Assembly: GCF_041260155.1 (NCBI RefSeq)
Contig: NC_091944.1
Span: forward strand, 12,527,272 to 12,591,271
Direction of reading: 5' to 3'
Source of the DNA: Ptychodera flava
Lineage: Eukaryota > Hemichordata > Enteropneusta > Ptychoderidae
Length of the DNA stretch: 64,000 nucleotides
In this document: positions 13,901 through 24,093 of the stretch, one piece after another
Layout: each line of letters begins with the position of its first letter
How positions within the stretch are numbered: the stretch's first letter is position 1
Made by a program: the position numbers and the translations under genes
Notes under the pieces: model-generated
Told to the model about the DNA's origin: nothing
What the model saw: only the letters and a program-made list of their open reading frames with translations
Databases searched by the model: none

Positions 13901-16321
13901 TGCAGTGAACTGCAATAAAACTGCTCACACTAATTAGTTTCAGTTGAAATAAAAAAGATTTGTACATGGACCAGTGCATGGTAATGTTACATTGTATCTT
14001 AATCTTGAACACAGGGTGCCAATCGTAAACTCTCATTTCCAACTCGAGCCTCAGACAGAGCTAGTTTTGCCTTTGTACAAGCAGACATTTTGGTCTTTAT
14101 CAAGTAGCCTTGTTCGACACAAAGTGGCCACGGCTACAGCTGAAACTAATTAGTGTAAGCAGTTTTATTGCAGTTCACTGCAGTGGCTTCGCGCTCTAAT
14201 TCTGAAAAGGGTTGTAACCATGTGTGGTCCAACTGATTACAATCAGATGTAGAGATGGCAACGTTGCCACCTTTGCTTGTTCTTTGCCGTTCTCGTCAGC
14301 TGTTTCACCTAACTACATCTGAACCACCGCAATAGAAGATCCCTTCAAATCTCACACTTTGCAAGAGCCAATCAGGTAACTGCAGTTCGTAACAATTGGC
14401 AGTTGTAAACCTCTTTCTGATTTGTCAGCTGTTGTGGCTTGTGTACAAATTTGAATGCAATATCCTATTGCTGTAGCTCAGATGTAGTGTGGCGACTAGC
14501 AGCTGACAAGAACAGCAAAGAGCACGTGGCAATGTCTATAGCCATTTCTACATCTCTAATTGTGTGCTATCTTATGGTCTTTTTCAAAGTTTGTACTTTC
14601 ATCTGAGTCTGAGCTGTGCTTCTATTCAAAAATCAGCTGAGGACAAGCAGTTAAGGTGTAACATGGCAAGCCAAAAGTCGCAAAATTCAAAAAACAACTG
14701 TGTGTTCCTAATTTGATATTTGTATTTTAAAATTTAATGTTTATGTTCATAAAAAACATGCTGTTATTCTATAATTTTGATAATTATATTTATAAATTTT
14801 GTTAATGTTTAAAAGTTATTTTTACGTTTATGAATTTAACTGTCTATATGTAAAAAGCCATTCTTATATTCATACATTCCATGTTTTTGTTCATATATTC
14901 TAATTTCATTTATGTTTGTGCTGATAAATTTTATGTTTCTCTTCATGCAGCATTTCTTCCGTGCGTACATTCCATGCTTGTGTCCTTGAAGAAGTCAGTT
15001 GTTTGTTCATAGAACCAATTTACACGATCAGAAGAAGAATTTTATGTTCATTTCCACCTTTTAACACTGGCTGGCTCTCTGGTATCAGTGGTAGGTGGCA
15101 TCGATGGCAGAAGTCTCAATGGTACTGAAACTGTCAATGTACCATTGCAGAATAGCTTCTTACACCTCCCAACACCGCTATTAGCCAATTTTCTGGTGCA
15201 GTCACAGGGAACTCTGACTGAATAACAGTAAACAAGTTAATAAAAAATAGAAAAATATCAAAAAAAGACAAACTGTCAAAAAAATTAGAATAAACAAAAC
15301 AAGCAAAAACAAACAAGACAAGCAAATAAACAAATGACTGACAGATCAATTATGAGACTAAAAACGATCAAAAAAGAAAAAGTAGAATAAACTAAAACAA
15401 ACAAGTAAACAAGCAAACAAACAAACGACTGAGGGATCAATTATGAGACTTCAATGAAACAGACTAGATTCATCTTGCTATGGCATTGGTCTGTCCCCTC
15501 TATATACTGTATGGCCCGTCCTACAATTGATCCCTTGGTCGTTTGTTTGTCTGCTTGTTTACTTCTTTGTTTTTGTTTATTCTTCTTTGTTTTCTTTTTT
15601 GGCTGCTTTTTCTATTTTTTTAATTTTTCTGTTTTTTATCTACTTGTTTACTGTTATTCAGTTAGAGTTCCCTGTGGTGCAATAACAAACTGAACTTATC
15701 CAGCATTTGATTATTGTTCTTAAAAATAATTAGGAGATTTCCTGATTAGACAATTCATGGAAGTTTGTGGAAATATAGATTGAAGGTATACTGTCACCTG
15801 TTCCAATTTTGCCACAGTTACCATGGAAAGAGAAAATCTAACCAATCACAGATTTAAAGCGGGTGGCCGCTTTTTAGAAACATCACCCTCAAATGGGCAT
15901 TTTGAATACCAAGGAATGCCCCTTTGACCATATATTGGCATATTTAGATTACACTGGTGTCTGTATACCTTTAAGTGATCATAATTTGTGAACTGCAATG
16001 GGTAGAAATAGAAAAAACATGTTTACATCTTTTCAAAACAGAATTTTTATAAGATGTGACAGTTACAAACTTATGCATGAACCTCATTTCTGACAGAACC
16101 ATTTCTTATCAAAGAAGTGGAACAGATTTTTTCTGCTTTTCCAAGCATTTCACGAAAAGCAAAAAGATCTGCAACAGGAGATGGGATTCAATTTCCTTCA
16201 TCTCGCTGTATTTTATACCGAACTGTGGTGTTTGCTGAAAGCCTTTACTGGAATGTTCTTATCCTTATGATGGTGTTTTAATGTTTACTTGTAACACTTG
16301 GCGTATCTCCATACCACTCTC

Positions 16322-16370
<49 letters not shown>

Positions 16371-16876
16371 AGTAGTGCTCTGTGTCAGTGTGCGTTGTAA
16401 TAATGACCGATTGATTCGTTTGATTGATTGATTGATTGATTGATTGAATGATATTATTGTTGACACAGAAAATGAGAAAGTGTCACACAACTGAAGTGAC
16501 AAGGGAATCGTAGGGTTGAGGGCATGGAGGTAGCTACCTCCATGCAATGGGGGACTGTTCAGAGCCTAAGGAAAGCTCTTTTACTTCACATTTAAATGCT
16601 TGCGTCCATTTATCTTGAGTCAGGTTTACAGTATTACAACGCCGCCGCAAACCGTGAGCCAAACGCCTGAGTTGCATGCATAAACTTCACCGGCCGATTG
16701 TCATCAGCGGCGGCGACCTTACCCAAAAACCGACGTCGTCTGGTTCGGTCCCGTCCTCCGTCCTTCAAATACGTCAGCTGGACTGGGTCAAAAGTTGCAT
16801 TCCCTCTCTCGTGTACCAGGTCGTTGTTTACGTCCAACTTACTGGGTATTGTTTGTTTTAATACATCGACGGACAT
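1850..16876 (-). CDS. ACOX1: Peroxisomal acyl-coenzyme A oxidase, ACOX1-like, 14 exons, complete
   Basis: It catalyses the first step of peroxisomal beta-oxidation: acyl-CoA plus O2 gives trans-2-enoyl-CoA plus H2O2, with FAD. Coding exons, in gene order: 16723-16876, 12663-12825, 11647-11810, 10502-10609, 10164-10283, 9363-9478, 8047-8216, 6825-6987, 6014-6204, 4241-4402, 3558-3663, 3041-3187, 2298-2504, 1850-1912. These total 2034 nt (677 aa plus stop); every junction is GT-AG and phases agree. Visible motifs: [11 protein letters not shown] (residues 151-161), KWWPGW (191-196), [10 protein letters not shown] in exon 6, [14 protein letters not shown] and GEGENT in exon 9 (catalytic Glu about residue 438), [10 protein letters not shown] in exon 13, terminal SKL. 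Length matches animal ACOX1 (about 660 aa). The start is the first in-frame ATG before the conserved RRRR region; a downstream ATG is not available in that exon. An ACOX2-type paralogue is less likely because of the terminal SKL and the N-terminal match. Confidence 0.93.
4496..4680 (+). mobile_element. piggyBac-type MITE, family A, copy 1
   Basis: A 185-bp element flanked by TTAA on both sides (4492-4495 and 4681-4684). Its ends are inverted: AGGTATACTG on the left and CAGTATACCT-like on the right. It lies in oxidase intron 9. A second copy is at 15784-15970. A TTAA target duplication is diagnostic of piggyBac-superfamily mobilisation. There is no coding capacity. Confidence 0.8.
6014..6204 (-). 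CDS. ACOX1: Acyl-CoA oxidase exon 9, catalytic segment
   Basis: The exon opens [11 protein letters not shown] and carries [11 protein letters not shown] and [13 protein letters not shown]. In the acyl-CoA dehydrogenase/oxidase fold the glutamate of the (F/Y)EG motif is the catalytic base. Here the residue before that Glu is Gly rather than the aromatic residue usual in ACOX1. The acceptor is ...CAACAG and the donor GTAATC. Confidence 0.9.
7525..7887 (-). mobile_element. piggyBac-type MITE, family B, inverted and degenerate copy
   Basis: This is the reverse complement of the 58975-59329 element. Shared blocks include the part whose spurious translation reads [14 protein letters not shown] is kept at the right edge (7888-7891), and the left edge has decayed, so its coordinate is approximate. 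It lies in oxidase intron 7. Confidence 0.65.
10381..10480 (+). mobile_element. piggyBac-type MITE, family B, 3' fragment
   Basis: It shares with the right third of 58975-59329 the stretch GAATGGTTGAAAGTTTCAT, the GTTTGAGCAAAAGTT block and a terminus resembling GTGCGTACTATCT. The left part is absent. It lies in oxidase intron 4. Confidence 0.6.
13465..13586. repeat. Short fold-back repeat
   Basis: The arms ATGTTATTATATACCAGC on the left and GCTGGTATATAATAACAT on the right enclose an ATT/GTT-rich centre that is itself partly self-complementary. It is likely a palindromic MITE. Confidence 0.6.
13868..14215. repeat. Inverted-repeat element, arms of about 77 bp
   Basis: The left arm (13868-13945) and right arm (14139-14215) are nearly perfect reverse complements, including TTCAGAATTAGAGCGCGAAG and CCACTGCAGTGAACTGC. 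The loop is about 190 bp. It is probably a non-autonomous DNA transposon with long terminal inverted repeats. Confidence 0.75.
14236..14560. repeat. Imperfect fold-back repeat
   Basis: The outer arms pair GATGTAGAGATGGCAACG with the reverse complement of the segment at 14520-14560, and inner segments (AACTACATCTGAACC versus GCTCAGATGTAG) also pair. Arm identity is lower than for the preceding element, which suggests greater age. Confidence 0.5.
15195..15683. repeat. Large fold-back element of A-rich and T-rich arms
   Basis: The left arm (from about 15195) contains CACAGGGAACTCTGACTGAA and AACAGTAAACAAGT followed by an AAACAAAC-rich tract. The right arm is the reverse complement, ending near 15683. 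The spacer is about 100 bp. Part of the left arm is duplicated (two GATCAATTATGAGACT occurrences). Confidence 0.65.
15784..15970 (+). mobile_element. piggyBac-type MITE, family A, copy 2
   Basis: It is nearly identical over its length to the copy at 4496-4680, including the stretches CACCTGTTCCAATTTTGCC and AGCGGGTGGCCGCTTTTTA. The right flank is TTAA (15971-15974); the left is TTGA, a one-base decay. It lies in oxidase intron 1. Confidence 0.8.
16326..16367. repeat. (CT)n microsatellite
   Basis: About 21 dinucleotide units. The antisense frame yields a spurious run of alternating Arg-Glu. Confidence 0.95.
16417..16447. repeat. (GATT)n microsatellite
   Basis: About seven tetranucleotide units immediately after the CT repeat region. 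Confidence 0.9.
16723..16876 (-). CDS. ACOX1: Acyl-CoA oxidase exon 1 (start codon)
   Basis: This exon encodes residues 1-51 and includes [20 protein letters not shown], which corresponds to the ACOX1 N-terminal region ending in a run of arginines. The donor GTAAGG follows the first base of a codon, which matches the phase of exon 2 at 12825. The frame stays open past the donor, so length alone would overestimate the exon. Confidence 0.85.
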
Positions 16877-16932
16877 GTCTGTATCAGGTGTTTACTTACA
16901 CACAGTCTCGGTTTCTACTTCTATCTCAGACA

Positions 16933-16940
16933 TGACGTCA
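16933..16940. promoter_or_regulatory. Palindromic CRE-like site (TGACGTCA) upstream of the oxidase start
   Basis: A perfect TGACGTCA lies 57 bases upstream of the start codon of the minus-strand oxidase gene, inside a locally GC- and CpG-richer stretch (about 16620-17230). CREB/ATF proteins bind this octamer in animals. Its use here is inferred from position only. Confidence 0.35.
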
Positions 16941-17031
16941 TCGTGTCAAAGGGCAGCAAGCAGACTACCTAAGCCAGTAAAATTTTGATAGACAATGCGA
17001 GTTAAAACCACAGGCGCTGGGCTCGCCCATA

Positions 17032-17096
17032 GGTGCCTGGCATTGCCAGTGTCGAGAAATGGGTCTGTGTATACCACACGGGCAATGCCAGGCACC
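17032..17096. repeat. Hairpin-forming inverted repeat upstream of the oxidase gene
   Basis: The 16-bp arms GGTGCCTGGCATTGCC (17032-17047) and GGCAATGCCAGGCACC (17081-17096) are perfect reverse complements, separated by 33 bases. Pairing extends weakly outward through GGGCTCGCC copies. It lies about 160 bp upstream of the oxidase start, so it could be a regulatory palindrome or a small MITE remnant. Confidence 0.6.
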
Positions 17097-17922
17097 CGTG
17101 GGCTCGCCGCTTCACGAAGCCCTAAAATCTTTTCCTGTTGGCGCAGGTCTTTGTCATTTGGTAGTTCCATGATCTGATGATCTGTGTCATAGGGGTTTCG
17201 AGAAGCCTAGCGCCCGGGCGCGCGCATGTGGTTAACACCACAGTCAACAGTGGTCACGGGGACAGGACTCTCAAATTTTTAGAATTCTTTTCTGGTGTAC
17301 CATTTGCATGTCGACTCAACTCCCTTTAAAACTCTTGCATACAAGTAAAGTTTTCACGGTCTTAGGCTTGCGCATTCTCAAACACCTCTGGAGGTGTGGG
17401 GGGGGGGGAATTGGAGAATATGGGTATGTTTGGGGATTTGGAGGGATTTGGGCACTTAAAAAAGGGGACTCGAAACGTAACTATCTCTATTTTGATAATA
17501 AATATTTTGTCTCTTAATAAAAAAGTCACAAAAAATAAACTGTATGGAAAAAACATTCTCTGCTATGCATTTATTGTTAAGAACACATATACAAACATAC
17601 AGGTACTTTCTCACACCCATAGGCATCAACCTAGATCACATGGAAGTGGATGGAACTGCTCCAAAATCTTTGTTCTATGTGTCAACAGAAGTATTGAGTT
17701 TGTTTTTATAGAGCGGTACAAAGATTCTGTGAGCAGCTCGTTCAAATGGCAATGCACAAACACTTAGGACTTATGAAACAGCTCATCCACAACTTTTGCA
17801 GCATTCTCTGGCTGAGATAGAAAACCAAAAGTTTGACTAAATGGCAGCTGTGAAAACAACTTGAGAGACGTACCCCTTCCTATACACTGGCACTTTAATA
17901 AACAGTGGAAGCCACACTGGAT

Positions 17923-18103
17923 CACAGGCGTACGGAACGTTCCCGTAGATCGTCGTCGGATGGGAAGTGACTGACACCGTGAGGCCGAAGGCCGAAGCTC
18001 GGTACTGGTAATCTTATACAGTACCGAGGTTCGGCCCTTCGGCCTCACAGTGTCAGTCACTTCCCATCCGACGACGATCTACGAAACGTTCCGTGGGCCT
18101 GTG
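17923..18103. mobile_element. Palindromic hAT-type MITE, copy 1
   Basis: This is an almost complete palindrome of 181 bp. The left end is CACAGGCGTACGGAACGTTC and the right end is its near reverse complement. An exact 8-bp target duplication CACTGGAT flanks it (17915-17922 and 18104-18111). Ends starting CA and an 8-bp duplication fit the hAT superfamily. A second copy is at 60869-61066. Confidence 0.85.
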
Positions 18104-19213
18104 CACTGGATCAACACACAAATGGAACAGTACCTTTTGGTATCTCCATGAGTAAGCTTATACACACTATGACTGGCCTTTAAGTAACAACTCAGATTTA
18201 TGGGTGACAATAGGCCATTTATATGACCAAAGAGTGACCTTGCATTCTGGTATTTTTGTCAGTATGGGGTCACACAACGATAAACTTCCCTCCCTTCTGT
18301 AACAAAGAAAACATTTTTTGTTCAAGAAGTTGTCCAAAAATTGAACGGTACGGTTGACTCCTGCAGAGTTTGAATTCAAACTGGCTATTCCATACAAAAA
18401 TGCCAGGATGTAAAGGTTACACAGGGGGTCATAAAAGTGCATTAAAAACACTATTGCACAATGCATTCAACGTAAAAAGATGATGGTCTCGAGCAACTTG
18501 CTTTTCACTGAATGTACATGGACCCCGTCTTCCAATTTTTACACAAGGAACGAAAGTGAACAAAAAGCAGGTTTTCAGAAAACAAAACAATTGCTCAAAC
18601 ACCACTGGGACATTTTTGACTTTCAGTCGTAGTACTGTCACCTGAGTCACAGATAATCTTCAAACAGGAAAAAGAGTAAAACTTGATATAAATGTTATAA
18701 TGAATATGCTTTTCAACTTTAGATATTAAATCTAGATAACCTCCTAAATTATTTGAAGTTTGCAGAAGATGTAATTTTAAATCGCCGACTCAAATATAAG
18801 GAAAACACTTTCAAAACTGCAAAATTGAAAATAACCCCATATGTGCCCATCATCTTATCATAATCATCACAAGTCATCCCTTTACCGTGTAACTTTGGCT
18901 ATTTTTCCAGTAACATGGTTTTGTGAATTTACTGTAGATTTCTTTGTTCTAATTCCTGAAGTTTGATGATCTGTAAAGTACTTAGCTTACTAACACAACC
19001 ATATGTGTACAGTCAGCATTGTTACTGTTTAATATTGAATTCAAGTCTGGACCATTCACTTGTCGTTGATTTTTATCATGTGGGCGGGAGAGGGGCACCA
19101 AAATTTTTCTTGCCAACAAAGGGGGCTCTGAAATTTTCTGCTAACGTCGTTGAGGGGCAGTAAATATTATCTGTCCCCCGTTAATAATGCTAGTTCCCTT
19201 AGCAAGCTGCTGA

Positions 19214-19400
19214 ACAAGGTAGAATTGCGCTTCAATGACAGGTGTGAATTTTCACAATTATACTTACTCTGACCTGGGCTTGTGTTGGCTCATTTTAAAG
19301 CTCTTTGAGTAAATAAAATTTTTACTATCTTATATTTTTGTGAAAATTGGAAATTTAATTTTCCTAATAGAGCTAACACAGGGATGACTGCCATTTTGAA
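19214..19400 (+). mobile_element. piggyBac-type MITE, family B, 5' fragment
   Basis: It carries the AAGGTAGAA-like terminus, then GGCTCATTTTAAAGCTCTT and AGAGCTAACACAGGGATG blocks that match the family B element at 58975-59329. The right end is not recognisable. Confidence 0.55.
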
Positions 19401-19636
19401 TTCAAATATCAGTAAATTTAAGGTAACAAATTTCTCAGGTTTTTCTCACTATTCTGTCACTTTTGCAGTACCATGATCATGTAGGCCTATACACTTCTGT
19501 TGTGAAACAGGAGCAGGGTATACAATCTGAAAACGTGTTATAATGGAGGAACTATTCACCACTACAATATTTTGAACAACTACAAGTCGAGAATTATGAA
19601 ACAAAAATTTAGAATATGAAGAATCACACAACCTAA

Positions 19637-21267
19637 GGCCGCGTTCAAAAAAGTGGTGGGGGGGGGGGCTGGAGGAATTCAGGGGGGATTCGAAAATTTT
19701 TGGGGTAGTCGAGGGGGACTTGAAAGTTTTGCTCTGCCTATAGGGGGGGACCTGAAAATATTGACTCCCAACATTTTGATGTGTCCAATGGTTCTAATGT
19801 TAGAAATAATTAAACAAAATCTAGAATCGTTTTGTTATACTTTATGTCTTAAATCTCGAAAAGTCTAAAAATATGAATGCCATTAAATTTTCGTAGAACA
19901 AGTTAGCCTTGTAATGGGGCAGGAGCTTCAACTGTTGATTATTTTTCAATATTTCTATGCAATGTATCAAACACAGTTTCTCGGTGTCTCTCTACAGCAT
20001 GCTGAAAAACACAATATTCAGTTTGTCAACAAAGCCCGTTTGTCTAAATATTGGTGATAATTGAATGATGCAAATGCATGGTACACGTAGGCTGTGTTGG
20101 CAAGCTGAATACTGGATAGCTCAACATTCTGTAGGGAATAGAACAAGAACACAATTGTATAAACTGAACAAAAATATTGTCAAAATAAAAAGTTAATACA
20201 ACTACTGCCCTGCTACTACATACTGGCAGTGACAGTGATACATGTAGCTCTGACTCTGATGTAGTTTAAGAAGAGTTTCGGTCATAGGACACTCAATTGA
20301 CAGTGAAACATACATCTACTTGTACACAAGATCCAGCCAGAGAGTAACACATAGAAGACTAGGGGACTAACAGTTACCATGGATTTTTGAATTCTGGCAT
20401 ATGAGAACAATCAAATATTAGAGAAAAAAGATGGGGTCACCATAATTGATCTTATACAAATATACGATGAAAAGTCAGTTTTTCTAAAATCACTTAAAAT
20501 CAATATATAAAACCATTCATTTCAAGTTCATGCAGTGAATGAAATTTTCATATCTCATTGTACCAATACACAAAAGTAAAACTTTGAATAGTAAAGACTC
20601 TAATTTAAATGGAAAAATGTGTGACTAAATGGAATCTTTTATTTTTATCAAATTTGCCATTATTACATCCAAAATTTCTGAGATTAAAACATTAATTTCA
20701 TGGAATATTTTAACCTTCAATTATTGTCAATTTTGTAAAACATTTATAAGTGGCATCTAAGTTGTACATGTCTTGTACTTTTGAAAAAAAAATTGGTAGA
20801 TCACTGTGCTCATTTTTTCACAATTTGGTTAAACGTAGCTAGGAATACACAATTTTCATACTCTCTCATGATTGTCATTTAGTGTGCTTTTCAGCTGGTG
20901 CCATTGAACTTGCCAGAGGTGAATAACTCAAGTCGGCTTGGACTGAGAAATCCAAAAAGTGTATTGATGCATTTAAAATGAATCAATTTAAGAACTTGCC
21001 CTAGGTATATGGCTCTACAACCTGCTGATAAGAGATAGTGTTGAACATTTGCGTGCAGAACGACACATTCATCTTTTTTTTACTCTGCGTGAATTCCTAA
21101 TAAATATGCGGCTATATTGTAATGGGGGGGACTTGAAAATTTTTGAGGGTATTGAGGGAGGGGGACTTGAAAATTTTTGAGGGTATTGAGGGGGGGATCT
21201 GAAAAAAATAAGATTTCAATCGCGATTCCTCCAGCCCCCCCCCTCACCGTTTTTTTTGAACGCGGCC
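19637..21267. mobile_element. Non-autonomous DNA transposon with TAA duplication and G/C-tract termini (PIF/Harbinger-like)
   Basis: The terminal inverted repeat begins GGCCGCGTTCAAAAAA on the left, and the right end closes with GAACGCGGCC. Exact TAA duplications lie at 19634-19636 and 21268-21270. Both ends carry a G-tract followed by copies of a GGGGGACTTGAAAATTTT-like block. The 1.6-kb interior has no transposase frame. A TWA duplication is the established PIF/Harbinger signature; the assignment rests on that. Confidence 0.75.
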
Positions 21268-22122
21268 TAATAACCCTACTTTTGGAAATCACGTAATCGG
21301 AACCACACATTTTTTTTTTAAATGGCCTAAAATATTTTTTTATTTCACGAGTAGCGATACACAAGAGAGCACATAGAAATTCAGATAAGCAGACTGTTTG
21401 AAAATATTTAAAATATATCAAACATACCATCACGTCACAGGAGTGTTGCTGTGAGGGTTTACAATAAGCAGGTCGCAATATTGATTGCCATTAATCACTT
21501 TTCTGTATCTGTGACAGATGCCGCGAACAAAGCTGTTCGTGCAAATAGGTGTTCGTGCGCAGTTTTTCAGTCAATATTTACAGTGGACGGGGAAGAAATT
21601 TCAGTTTTTACAGTGGGTGAGGAGAAATTCCAGACAGTGGTACAGGAAAATAGGTAGAGGGAGGGGAATATGTTATGGTTAATATAACTTAAGTTCAGGG
21701 AAGATTAAGTGCCTAACTTAGATGAGGAGCAATGTCCGAATGCTGAAAGGATAAGTTTTCGCTCGAACAGTTTTACGTTGATCTTGGTTGCCACACACGG
21801 ACGTCTGGGTGATAGATAAATAGTCGCGCAAATGAGATGTACATGTGGGAATATTTCTAGTGGGCAGGGGGGAATTTCAGTGGTGGGGAGAGGGCAGTCA
21901 CGGTTGGGAGCTTGAACTGTTGTTGGGAGCGGGCAGACCGTCGATACTGGAGGGCAGTGGGCATCATAATTCTGTGGGAGGGCAGTTACGAACAGCTCTA
22001 CAATCCCCTCCAAATTTTAGGTTAAGGTCGAAAATATCAGTATATCAGCCTTGAGACGATTTTGTAAAATTGACGAAATTTACCAGTTGGCGGCAAATGC
22101 TGTGAACAATATAGGCTTAGGG

Positions 22123-23062
22123 ACTGGTCAGTTTCTTCGGCCTGGGGGGGGCGGTGGATTCATGGGGGGGGGGTCACCCTGTTTTTGACTTTGGTGATAG
22201 GGGGGGGTCACCATGTTTTTGAAATGCCCAATAGGGGGGGTCAGTGTGTTTTTGAATTTCGACACAGGCTCATCATTGCCTAAAATGCATCGTGTCAGCC
22301 ACAAATTTCATCCAGTTGCATTTTTCGGCGCGCCCTTCGGGCGCGTAACTTTAATAATCAGACATATTTTTCAGCACGCCCCAACTTTAATTAACATATC
22401 AGGCATACATATATCAGAGATATATGTATGTTCAATATTTTTCAGCGTGCTCTTCAAGCGCATTACTTTAATATATCAGACATTTTTCAGCACACCCTTC
22501 CTGTGCATTACTTTAATATACAAGACATATATATCAGAGATATCAGGATGTTTCATATTTTCTCCGCGCCCTTCGGGCGCCATACTTTAATAAATCAGAG
22601 ATATATGCCAGAGATATCTTGATGTTTGCTAAGTGAAAGTGTACTATTTTGAAATCTGCATTTCATATGAAAAGCATGACAAATTCCTGATACTCTCCTG
22701 TTTTCTCTATGAGAATTCAGTATGAGAAAGCAACATGCACAAATATCAATGTTACAAGAAGAGGTCATCTCAGACTCTGCACACATCAGATTTGGCTACA
22801 ATTTGCCTCTCTATGGTTCCTCAGGAGATTTAATTGGATGGCTGGCAAGTCTTAACACCCATCAAAGTTTTTGATTTACTGCTTTTTCCTGTTTGATATT
22901 GATGATTGACATCCATTTCTGTACAACAGTTCAGGACATCTGGTTAAGCATAGAAAGTGTGAAATACATTCACAGCTCATTCAAATGTACTGTATTCAAC
23001 AATTTCATTAAAACACAGAATTACTTAAAATATAAATGTATGTAAAATATAACTATATATAT

Positions 23063-23112
<50 letters not shown>

Positions 23113-23304
23113 CATATATATATTATAGTATTATATTATTACATATTATAGTTGTCGCGTGCGGGGGGGGGGTCACCCTGTTTTCAAAATTTGGAATGGG
23201 GGGTCACCCTGTTTTCAAAATTTGGAATAGGGGGGTCAGCCACTTTTTGACGTCGGCAAAAAATAATCCACCGGCCCCCCCCCAGGCCGAAGAAACTGAC
23301 CAGT
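22123..23304. mobile_element. Non-autonomous DNA transposon with 9-bp duplication and G/C-tract termini
   Basis: The inverted ends begin ACTGGTCAGTTTCTTCGGCC and end with its reverse complement. The flanks GGCTTAGGG (22114-22122) and GGCTTATGG (23305-23313) match at 8 of 9 bases. Inside each end are two or three copies of a GGGGGGTCACCCTGTTTT-like unit, in the same orientation at both ends. The centre holds an ATATC-rich tandem array with CCCTTCGGGCGC cores (about 22323-22610) and an AT microsatellite. A 9-bp duplication points to a Mutator-like transposase acting in trans. Confidence 0.75.
23054..23109. repeat. (AT)n microsatellite
   Basis: A nearly pure AT dinucleotide run inside the 22123-23304 element. 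Confidence 0.9.
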
Positions 23305-23319
23305 GGCTTATGGCGCGTA

Positions 23320-23580
23320 ATCAAGGCCAATATTCGTACTCCCAATTTTCAACTATACAACTCAATATTCAACATTCAAACTCCCAATTTTCAACTATAC
23401 AACTCAACATTCAACATTCAAACTCCCAATTTTCAACTATACAACTCAACATTCAACATTCAAACTCCCAATTTTCAACTATACAACTCAACATTCAACT
23501 ATCGAACTCAACATTTGGGATTCCTATTCCCCATTTTCAACTTTCGAACTCAACATTTGGGATTCGTATTCTCCCTAGGC
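23320..23580 (+). repeat. 42-bp minisatellite, copy 1
   Basis: Tandem units built on CCCAATTTTCAACTATACAA followed by CTCAACATTCAACATTCAAA. There are about four full units, then diverged ones. The period of 42 bp keeps a frame open and gives a 14-residue periodic spurious peptide. A related array in the opposite orientation is at 26855-27108; both share the edge GCGCGTAATCAAGG. Confidence 0.85.
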
Positions 23581-24093
23581 ATCCCTAACTTGCTTCATTG
23601 TAGTTACCCACGTTTTTCCTTCTGGGCTATACTACGTCAGAACGCGTCATAGGACGTAACATGACGTTTCGGAGTTTTAGTTATTCCTATGTGATGTTCT
23701 AGAGGGTCCAAAAATATGAACCGGAAACACTTGTGATGCTATAACTTCAAGATTTACCGCCGACCTCAGCCATCACTCAGGCCTAATTCGGTCGCTATCA
23801 TGTCGTCTAATGACAAGAGCATGCGTGCGTGGCTCGCCATGGCTTATTTTAAAATTAACAACTTGCTTGTTAATTTCCACACTATTACAGTCAAAACACA
23901 ACTCAGACACTAAACACACCAAAGCATATACAGGACGAGATGGCTGATGTGTGAAGCCACTTTCCCTTTATTACACCGTGACCATTGTGTTCAACATCAT
24001 GTACTTCACGTTGAGCGGCTTGCACGAGCTGGACAATACGCTCACAACTGTGACAAAGTCTAACAAGACTCTCACACCCACAGGTTATCGTAA

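Larger units (their letters stand above)
12826..16722 (-). other. Intron 1 of the oxidase gene, repeat-filled
   Basis: This 3.9-kb intron contains no exon that I can identify. It holds four fold-back repeats (13465-13586, 13868-14215, 14236-14560, 15195-15683), a piggyBac-type MITE, a CT run and a GATT run, each listed separately. Confidence 0.6.

Noticed and set aside
16278..16547. Minus-strand frame with [10 protein letters not shown]
   Set aside because: Translation of the CT microsatellite.
21080..22054. Overlapping frames rich in Pro, Gly and Trp
   Set aside because: Products of G/C tracts at transposon ends and a G-rich low-complexity stretch; no domain.
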